A DNA stretch of 29,394 nt, taken from an uncultured Pseudoxanthomonas sp. (lineage in GTDB: Bacteria > Pseudomonadota > Gammaproteobacteria > Xanthomonadales > Xanthomonadaceae). The position numbers and the translations under genes are program-made. The stretch lies in contig CALJUL010000019.1 in assembly GCA_937975725.1 (NCBI GenBank), positions 1-29,394 of the forward strand, given 5' to 3'. Within the stretch, counting starts at the first letter, position 1; every line of letters starts with the position of its first letter. Below are positions 24,461-29,394 of the stretch, piece by piece. The notes beneath the pieces are model-generated. The model was given only the letters and a program-made list of their open reading frames with translations, made no database searches and was not told the DNA's origin.

Positions 24461-24464
<4 letters not shown>
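23610..24464 (-). CDS. Alpha/beta hydrolase
   Basis: Serine hydrolase-fold protein of 284 aa. The nucleophile elbow is IGGHSLGGQLAA, giving Ser in GHSLG. VLLQQDWLAPETS supplies the likely acid (Asp), and GTRADHFAWMK the likely catalytic His. An early FVHEWRGNGSSN segment lies near the oxyanion-hole side. There is no signal peptide, so it should be cytoplasmic. ATG 24464 overlaps the thiD stop by four bases (ATGA). It is the last gene of the unit and converges on the diguanylate cyclase gene with 9 nt between them. The substrate is unknown; coupling to thiD need not mean a role in thiamine metabolism. Confidence 0.87.
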
Positions 24465-25270
<806 letters not shown>

Positions 25271-25274
25271 ACGT

Positions 25275-27014
25275 TCATTGTGCCCTGTCCTGCGGTGGCG
25301 TCGTGCCGCCGCCGCGTGCGCCCGCCAGCGCTGCGGCCAGCTTCAGCGCGCGCTCGTAGTCCGAGGCGAAATGCAGTTGCCCGGGGCGTTCGCCCAGGGC
25401 CATGTCGGCCAGCACGCGGTTCGGCTGCGGTTGCAGCCCGGAGACCACCAGCACGATGCCGCGGCGCGCGCAGCGCTCGGCCAGGTTCTTCAGCGCGTGC
25501 ACGCCGCTGGCGTCGACGTAGGGCACCAGCCGCATGCGCAGGATGAACACCCGCGGCGGCTCGAAGAACTGGTCCAGCAGGCTGTCCAGCCGGTTGGCCG
25601 CGCCGAAGAACAGCGGCCCGGTGATCTGGTAGACCTCCACGCCCGGCGGCAGTCGCAGGCGCTGGCGTTCGTCGTCGGCACGCGCGGCGTCGTGGCCCGG
25701 CAGGTCGTCGTCGGCCGCGCGCACGCCGGAGCGGATCTCCACGCTCTCGGCCATGCGGTGCATGAAGATCAGCGTGGCCACCACCAGCCCCACCTCGATG
25801 GCCACGGTCAGGTCGAAGAACACGGTCAGGCCGAAGGTCAGCAGCAGCACCACGCGGTCGCCCCAGGGCGCGGACAGCGTATGGCGGAAGTGCTCCACTT
25901 CGCTCATGTTCCAGGCCACCACCAGCAGCACCGCCGCCAACGCCGCCAGCGGCACGTAGCGCATCAGCGGCGCCAGCAGCAGCATGAAGCCCAGCAGGAA
26001 CGCCGCGTGCAGCATGCCGGCCACGGGCGAGCGCGCACCGGCGCGGATGTTGGTGGCGGTGCGGGCGATGGCGCCGGTCGCCGGTAGGCCGCCGAACAGC
26101 GCGCTGCCGATGTTCGCCACGCCCTGCGCCACCAGCTCGCCGTTGGAGCGGTGGCGGCCGCCGGTCATGCCGTCGGCGACCACCGCCGACAGTAGCGATT
26201 CCACCCCGGCCAGGAAGGCGATGGTGAACGAGCTCGGCAGCAACTCCAGCGTGCGCTCGAACGGGATGTGCGGGAAGGCGAAGTCCGGCAGCGCCGAGGG
26301 CAACGCGCCGAAGCGCGAGCCGATGGTCTCCGCCGGCAGCGCCAGTGCGGTGGCGGCCAGCGTGCACAGCAGCAGCGCGATCAGGAAGCCCGGCCACTTC
26401 GGCTTCCAGCGCCGCAGGACCAGGATGACCGCCAGGCCGGCCACGGTCAGCGCGACCGCGGCCGGCTGCGCGGTGGCGATGTGCCTGGCGTAGGCGATCC
26501 AGCGCGGCAGGAATTCGGCCGGCATCGCTTCCATGCGCAGACCCAGCGCGTCGCGTACCTGGCTGGAGAAGATGCCCACCGCGATGCCGGCGGTGAAGCC
26601 GGTGATGACCGGTTGCGGCATGTACTTCATCAGCGTGCCCAGGCGCAGCAGGCCGGCGGCGACCAGCATCAGCCCGGCCAGCAGCGTGCACAGGATCAGC
26701 CCGCCGTAGCCGAAGCGCTCGATCACCACGAACACCACCGGGATGAACGCCGCCGTCGGCCCGCCGATCTGCACCCGCGAGCCGCCCAGCGCCGAGATCA
26801 GGAAGCCGGCCACGATGGCGGTGTGCAGGCCCTTCTCCGGCGTGGTGCCCGAGGCGATCGCCAGCGCCATCGCCAGCGGCAGCGCCACGATGGCGACGGT
26901 CAGGCCGGCGACGGCGTCGGCGCGCAGCTCGCGCAGGCCGTAGCCTTCGCGCAGCACGGTGACCAGCTTGGGCACGAACTGCGACAGGTACTGGCGTGCG
27001 GCGGTGTCCTGCAT
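25275..27014 (-). CDS. SulP family anion transporter with C-terminal STAS domain
   Basis: Inner-membrane anion transporter or exchanger of the SLC26/SulP family, 579 aa, typical length. The N-terminus (LRADAVAGLTVAIVALPLAM) is the standard SulP entry. QIGGPTAAFIPV, MPQPVITGFTAGIAVGIF and GLPATGAIARTATNIRAGA follow in the membrane region. The cytoplasmic STAS domain begins near residue 455 (VEVYQITGPLFFGAANRLDS) and includes PYVDASGVHAL. GGGAGG precedes ATG 27014. The substrate may be sulfate, bicarbonate or another anion; no carbonic anhydrase or sulfate-assimilation gene lies beside it to decide. It is 15 nt downstream of the DUF1275 gene and 4 nt before thiD, so they are probably co-transcribed. 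Confidence 0.93.
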   Translation of the reverse strand: MQDTAARQYLSQFVPKLVTVLREGYGLRELRADAVAGLTVAIVALPLAMALAIASGTTPEKGLHTAIVAGFLISALGGSRVQIGGPTAAFIPVVFVVIERFGYGGLILCTLLAGLMLVAAGLLRLGTLMKYMPQPVITGFTAGIAVGIFSSQVRDALGLRMEAMPAEFLPRWIAYARHIATAQPAAVALTVAGLAVILVLRRWKPKWPGFLIALLLCTLAATALALPAETIGSRFGALPSALPDFAFPHIPFERTLELLPSSFTIAFLAGVESLLSAVVADGMTGGRHRSNGELVAQGVANIGSALFGGLPATGAIARTATNIRAGARSPVAGMLHAAFLLGFMLLLAPLMRYVPLAALAAVLLVVAWNMSEVEHFRHTLSAPWGDRVVLLLTFGLTVFFDLTVAIEVGLVVATLIFMHRMAESVEIRSGVRAADDDLPGHDAARADDERQRLRLPPGVEVYQITGPLFFGAANRLDSLLDQFFEPPRVFILRMRLVPYVDASGVHALKNLAERCARRGIVLVVSGLQPQPNRVLADMALGERPGQLHFASDYERALKLAAALAGARGGGTTPPQDRAQ

Positions 27015-27029
27015 CGTGCCTCCCGGCGC

Positions 27030-27749
27030 TCAACGTGGAGTGAGGGGTTGCCCCGTGCCATCGGTTGCGCCCCGGCCGCGGCCGGCCCGCAGCAGCCGCC
27101 AGTGGCGGTAGGCCGCATAGCCGATCCCGGTCAGCCCGGTCAGCGCCGCCGGCACCAGCAGGGCCTGATAGTGCAGCGCGCGGAACAGCCATGCGCCGAG
27201 CACGCCGCCGGCCAGGAAGCCGCTGATGATCAGGCCGCTCAGCATTAACCGGCGCAACGGCAACGGCATGCCGCGCAGCAGGTGGCCCAGGCCGATGCCC
27301 AGGTCGGTGAACATGCCACTCAGGTGGGTGGTGCGCACCACCGCGCCGCTGTACGTGGTGACCATGGCGTTCTGCAGGCCGCAGGCCATGGCCGCCAGCA
27401 GTGCGCCATGGAGTTGCTGCCTGGCGAACAGCGGCACCGAGGCCGCCAGCAGCAGTGCTTCCACCGCCAGCGCCACGCCGTAGCGCCGGCCCAGCCGCAG
27501 GGCGCTGTCCTGGATGATCAGGCCGCTCACCATCGCGCCCAGCGAGAAGGCGATCAGGATGGCCCACAGGTGGCGCACCGCGCGCCAGTCGCCTTCGGCC
27601 AGCGCGGCGCCGAGCAGGCTGGTGGTGCCGGTCAGGTGGCTGACCGCCTGGTGTTCGAAGCCCAGGTAGCCGATCACGTTGACCATGCCGGCGATGCACG
27701 CCAGCGTGACGGCGCCTACCCAGACCCAGCGCGGCAACGCGACGCCCAC
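27030..27749 (-). CDS. DUF1275 (YoaK) family membrane protein
   Basis: 239-aa inner-membrane protein with about six hydrophobic segments. Family markers are GMVNVIGYLGF near the N-terminus, VSHLTGTTSLLG, MACGLQNAMVTTYSGAVVRTTHLSGMFTDLGIGLG and the C-terminal GFLAGGVLGAWLF. The NAM-x-H/T-HLSG-x-x-TD pattern is typical of the family. Its molecular role is not established. The only start visible is GTG 27749, with GGAGA 12 nt upstream. The gene heads the unit with SulP and thiD and follows the small XRE regulator gene by 51 nt. Confidence 0.87.
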   Translation of the reverse strand: MGVALPRWVWVGAVTLACIAGMVNVIGYLGFEHQAVSHLTGTTSLLGAALAEGDWRAVRHLWAILIAFSLGAMVSGLIIQDSALRLGRRYGVALAVEALLLAASVPLFARQQLHGALLAAMACGLQNAMVTTYSGAVVRTTHLSGMFTDLGIGLGHLLRGMPLPLRRLMLSGLIISGFLAGGVLGAWLFRALHYQALLVPAALTGLTGIGYAAYRHWRLLRAGRGRGATDGTGQPLTPR

Positions 27750-27800
27750 GGCTTCAGCGCGTCTCCAGCGCGGGCAGAGGAGTGGGACCGGAGGCCGGCA

Positions 27801-28052
27801 TCAGGCCGGCTCCTTCAGGCGCACGCCGCGGCCGCGGCCGCGGCTGGCCCCGTCGTTGCCGATCAGTTCGACGCCGGCGGCGTCCAGCGCGTCGATCACT
27901 TTCATCAGGGTGCCGACCACGCCGCGCACCGTGCCGTCGCTGGCCTCCATCCGCTGGATGGTCGGCAGCGATACGCCGGCCAGTCCGGCCAGCCGACGCT
28001 GGTCGATGCCGAGCAGGGCGCGCGCGGCGCGCATCTGGGACGCGGTGATCAT
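27801..28052 (-). CDS. Small XRE-type helix-turn-helix regulator
   Basis: 83-aa protein consisting almost only of a lambda-repressor-like helix-turn-helix. MRAARALLGIDQRRLAGLAG leads into VSLPTIQRMEAS, the recognition-helix region. VVGTLMKVIDALDAAGVELI closes the domain, as in many small XRE proteins, followed by a short Arg/Gly tail. ATG 28052 is chosen because it starts directly before the domain. GTG or ATG codons further upstream (to 28112) would add 20 unrelated residues. The AT-rich palindrome at 28129-28147 lies about 75 nt upstream, so autoregulation is plausible. It may also control the DUF1275-SulP-thiD unit downstream. No toxin partner is visible, so an antitoxin role is not supported. 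Confidence 0.82.
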   Translation of the reverse strand: MITASQMRAARALLGIDQRRLAGLAGVSLPTIQRMEASDGTVRGVVGTLMKVIDALDAAGVELIGNDGASRGRGRGVRLKEPA

Positions 28053-28114
28053 GGCGGAGTGGCGGAACGGGGGCCTGCCGGCATTTTCGATCCACAGGCC
28101 ATGCCAATGCAATC

Positions 28115-28149
28115 ATTTGATTTGCATATTGATGTTTTGAACATCAAAT
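28115..28149. promoter_or_regulatory. AT-rich palindromic site, probable operator/promoter of the XRE gene
   Basis: TTGATGTT (28129-28136) and AACATCAA (28140-28147) form a perfect 8-bp inverted repeat with a 3-nt centre. A wider pair, ATTTGAT (28115-28121) and ATCAAAT (28143-28149), surrounds it. This is the most AT-rich patch in the window and lies upstream of the small regulator gene. It fits a dimeric repressor site and promoter region. I could not fix the -35 and -10 boxes. Confidence 0.55.
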
Positions 28150-28474
28150 AGTGGCCCGCAAGGATGGCCTCAAGTTGTCGCTGATCGCGCGGTCCGCAAG
28201 GTGTGTCCCGGCGCACTGCCCTGGCAGGGTGGTGCGAAAGGACCGGATGGCGGCGGGCGATGGTGCGCCGGGGCGCAACTTGCGGTGGCCGCTGTCGGAA
28301 GCGCGGTATGCGGTCGGGTATGCCGGTGGTGCATCCGCCAAGCGCCGGGTCGTCGCACGGGTGCGGTCCGGCGCATGCCGCTCGGTGGCCGGGGAGTGCA
28401 GGCCGGAACCGTGCATGCGACGGCGGACGCCTCCAGCGTATTCCGCCGCCAAGCCCCGCGGGTCGTTCCGTTGG
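28150..28474. other. Gene-free stretch
   Basis: Between the palindromic site and the small zinc-ribbon gene I see no convincing gene. The frames open here lack a plausible ribosome binding site, recognisable domains and normal composition (they are rich in Arg, Pro and Ala). No tRNA-like or clear terminator structure was found. Confidence 0.5.
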
Positions 28475-28714
28475 TCAGCCGGACAATGCGACGGACGCGT
28501 AGAACTCAAGGAAGCCGCAGCGCTCGCAGCGGTACGTGCGGGTCTCGAAGACATCGCGGCCGCTGGTCTTCAGGCCCTGCCAGAACGACGCCTCCGGCTC
28601 GCCCTCGATCCAGGCGGCGGCCGCGCGCCGGTCGCCGTGCCCGCGTTCGAGCAGGTAGCCGATATGCATGCGGCCATGGCATTTCGGGCATTCGACGGAT
28701 GGTTGGATGCTCAT
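28475..28714 (-). CDS. Small zinc-ribbon protein (DUF6487-like)
   Basis: 79-aa protein with two C-x2-C pairs: VECPKCHGRM near residue 9 and YRCERCGFLEF near residue 62. These would bind one zinc. Between them are GYLLERGHGDR and WIEGEPEASFWQGLK, which match my memory of a family of short proteins of unknown function; the family name is tentative. AGGAGG lies 6 nt before ATG 28714, among the clearest ribosome binding sites in the window, and rules out the longer in-frame start at 28825. It stands on the same strand as the PhoH gene, 135 nt after it, with a hairpin between, so it probably has its own promoter. Function unknown. Confidence 0.85.
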   Translation of the reverse strand: MSIQPSVECPKCHGRMHIGYLLERGHGDRRAAAAWIEGEPEASFWQGLKTSGRDVFETRTYRCERCGFLEFYASVALSG

Positions 28715-28798
28715 TGGAACCTCCTCGTGGACGAAAGACGATGGCCGCCGCGCAGGGTGCGCCGTAGCGCACCCGCACACCCCTACCGCGGCATCGCA

Positions 28799-28828
28799 GG
28801 GATGCGCCGCGTGAGCGGCCGGCATCCC
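28799..28828 (-). terminator. Stem-loop downstream of the PhoH gene
   Basis: GGGATGCGCCGC (28799-28810) pairs with GCGGC (28815-28819) and GCATCCC (28822-28828) around a GTGA loop, giving 12 bp with a 2-nt bulge. It lies 21 nt past the PhoH stop, the expected place for a terminator. No T-tract follows on the minus strand, so strength is uncertain. Confidence 0.5.
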
Positions 28829-28849
28829 GCGTGCCGCGTTCCCTGACGG

Positions 28850-29394
28850 TTACAGCACTTCCGACGCGTGATCGGCCAGCCGCGAGCGCTCGCCTCTCCT
28901 CAGCGTGATGTGCGCGCTGTGGGCCCAGTTCTTGAAGCGGTCCACCGCGTAGGTCAGGCCGGAGGTGGTTTCGGTCAGGTAGGGCGTGTCGATCTGCTCC
29001 ACGTTGCCCAGGCAGACGATCTTGGTGCCGGGGCCGGCGCGGGTGATCAGCGTCTTCATCTGCTTGGGCGTCAGGTTCTGCGCCTCGTCCAGGATCAGGT
29101 AGCGGCTCAGGAAGGTGCGGCCGCGCATGAAGTTCATCGAGCGGATCTTGATGCGGCTGGCCAGCAGGTCGTTGGTCGCCGCGCGGCCCCAGGCACCGCC
29201 TTCCTGGTTGTGGGTCAGCACTTCCAGGTTGTCGGTCAGCGCGCCCATCCACGGCGTCATCTTTTCCTCTTCCGTGCCGGGCAGGAAGCCGATGTCCTCG
29301 CCCACGCTGACGGTGGCGCGGGTCATGATGATCTCGCGGTAGCGCTGCTGGTCCATGGTCTGCGCCAGGCCGGCGGCCAGCGCCAGCAGGGTCT
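28850..29394 (-). CDS. PhoH family ATPase, C-terminal part (cut by right edge)
   Basis: About 181 C-terminal residues of a PhoH-type P-loop ATPase. The visible part begins in TLLALAAGLAQTM, the helix just after the Walker A lysine/threonine, so the P-loop itself lies beyond the edge. Next come VGEDIGFLPGTEEEKMTPWM, then YLILDEAQNLTPKQMKTLI (Walker B with the DEAQ box), ITRAGPGTKIVCLGNVEQID and the C-terminal HSAHITLRRGERS. The IDTPYLTETTSGLTYAVDRF segment is typical of the longer PIN-PhoH (PhoH2) proteins, linked to RNA cleavage or unwinding. The N-terminal PIN domain cannot be checked here. Confidence 0.93.
   Translation of the reverse strand, partial: TLLALAAGLAQTMDQQRYREIIMTRATVSVGEDIGFLPGTEEEKMTPWMGALTDNLEVLTHNQEGGAWGRAATNDLLASRIKIRSMNFMRGRTFLSRYLILDEAQNLTPKQMKTLITRAGPGTKIVCLGNVEQIDTPYLTETTSGLTYAVDRFKNWAHSAHITLRRGERSRLADHASEVL

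Noticed and set aside
27801..28052. XRE protein as an antitoxin of a toxin-antitoxin pair
   Set aside because: No small toxin-like gene adjoins it; the downstream neighbour is a DUF1275 membrane protein.
28144..28554. A 136-aa minus-strand open frame in the gene-free stretch
   Set aside because: No domain, no ribosome binding site, odd composition, and it overlaps the end of the better-supported zinc-ribbon gene.

Overview
This is a GC-rich window (dense GC-ending codons, long antisense open frames) with a gene set typical of a gammaproteobacterium of the Xanthomonadaceae/Lysobacteraceae type. That placement is inferred from base composition and gene families, not from a marker gene. About four fifths of the window (1-22.4 kb) is an exopolysaccharide/capsule biosynthesis locus. 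The right end holds a signalling gene and ordinary accessory or housekeeping genes.

Layout of the polysaccharide locus. The left edge cuts an asparagine-synthase-type amidotransferase (minus). Next come a NodB-type polysaccharide deacetylase (plus), a Wzx-type flippase (minus) and a GT4 glycosyltransferase (plus). A minus-strand operon follows, read from 11280 down to 5379: Wzy-type polymerase/ligase, a membrane-anchored protein with NodB-like motifs, a GT2 glycosyltransferase, a Gfo/Idh/MocA oxidoreductase and an SDR epimerase. Its last three junctions include two overlaps (TGATG and ATGA) and one 29-nt gap. A plus-strand pair (GT4 and a hexapeptide acetyltransferase, ATGA overlap) diverges from it. 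A second minus-strand operon reads from 21187 down to 13226: nucleotide-sugar dehydrogenase, UDP-uronate-type 4-epimerase, short Wza-like export lipoprotein, Wzz-like chain-length protein, a CpsD/BY-kinase-like ATPase lacking the P-loop lysine, an outer-membrane beta-barrel and a GT4. galE diverges from this operon.

How the genes fit together. The dehydrogenase, epimerase and GalE would supply uronic acid and galactose-type donors. Four glycosyltransferases build the repeat unit. The flippase, polymerase, Wzz, Wza and the barrel form a Wzx/Wzy-dependent export line. The amidotransferase, acetyltransferase and two deacetylase-like proteins would decorate or trim the product. No initiating sugar-phosphate transferase and no exosortase are visible, so the locus probably continues past the left edge.

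Right of galE lie a MASE2-GGDEF diguanylate cyclase (plus), then a minus-strand unit read from 27749 down to 23610 (DUF1275 membrane protein, SulP transporter with STAS domain, thiD, alpha/beta hydrolase). A small XRE regulator precedes it, with an AT-rich palindromic site upstream. Then come a small zinc-ribbon protein and the C-terminal part of a PhoH-family ATPase cut by the right edge.

The most notable items are: the gene set predicting an amidated uronic acid (uronamide); the degenerate BY-kinase-like protein; a stem-loop that would bury the ribosome binding site of the export lipoprotein gene; a 50-nt nested inverted repeat between galE and the dehydrogenase; and the divergent NodB-like membrane protein. 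I found no tRNA, rRNA, CRISPR array, insertion sequence or broken gene.
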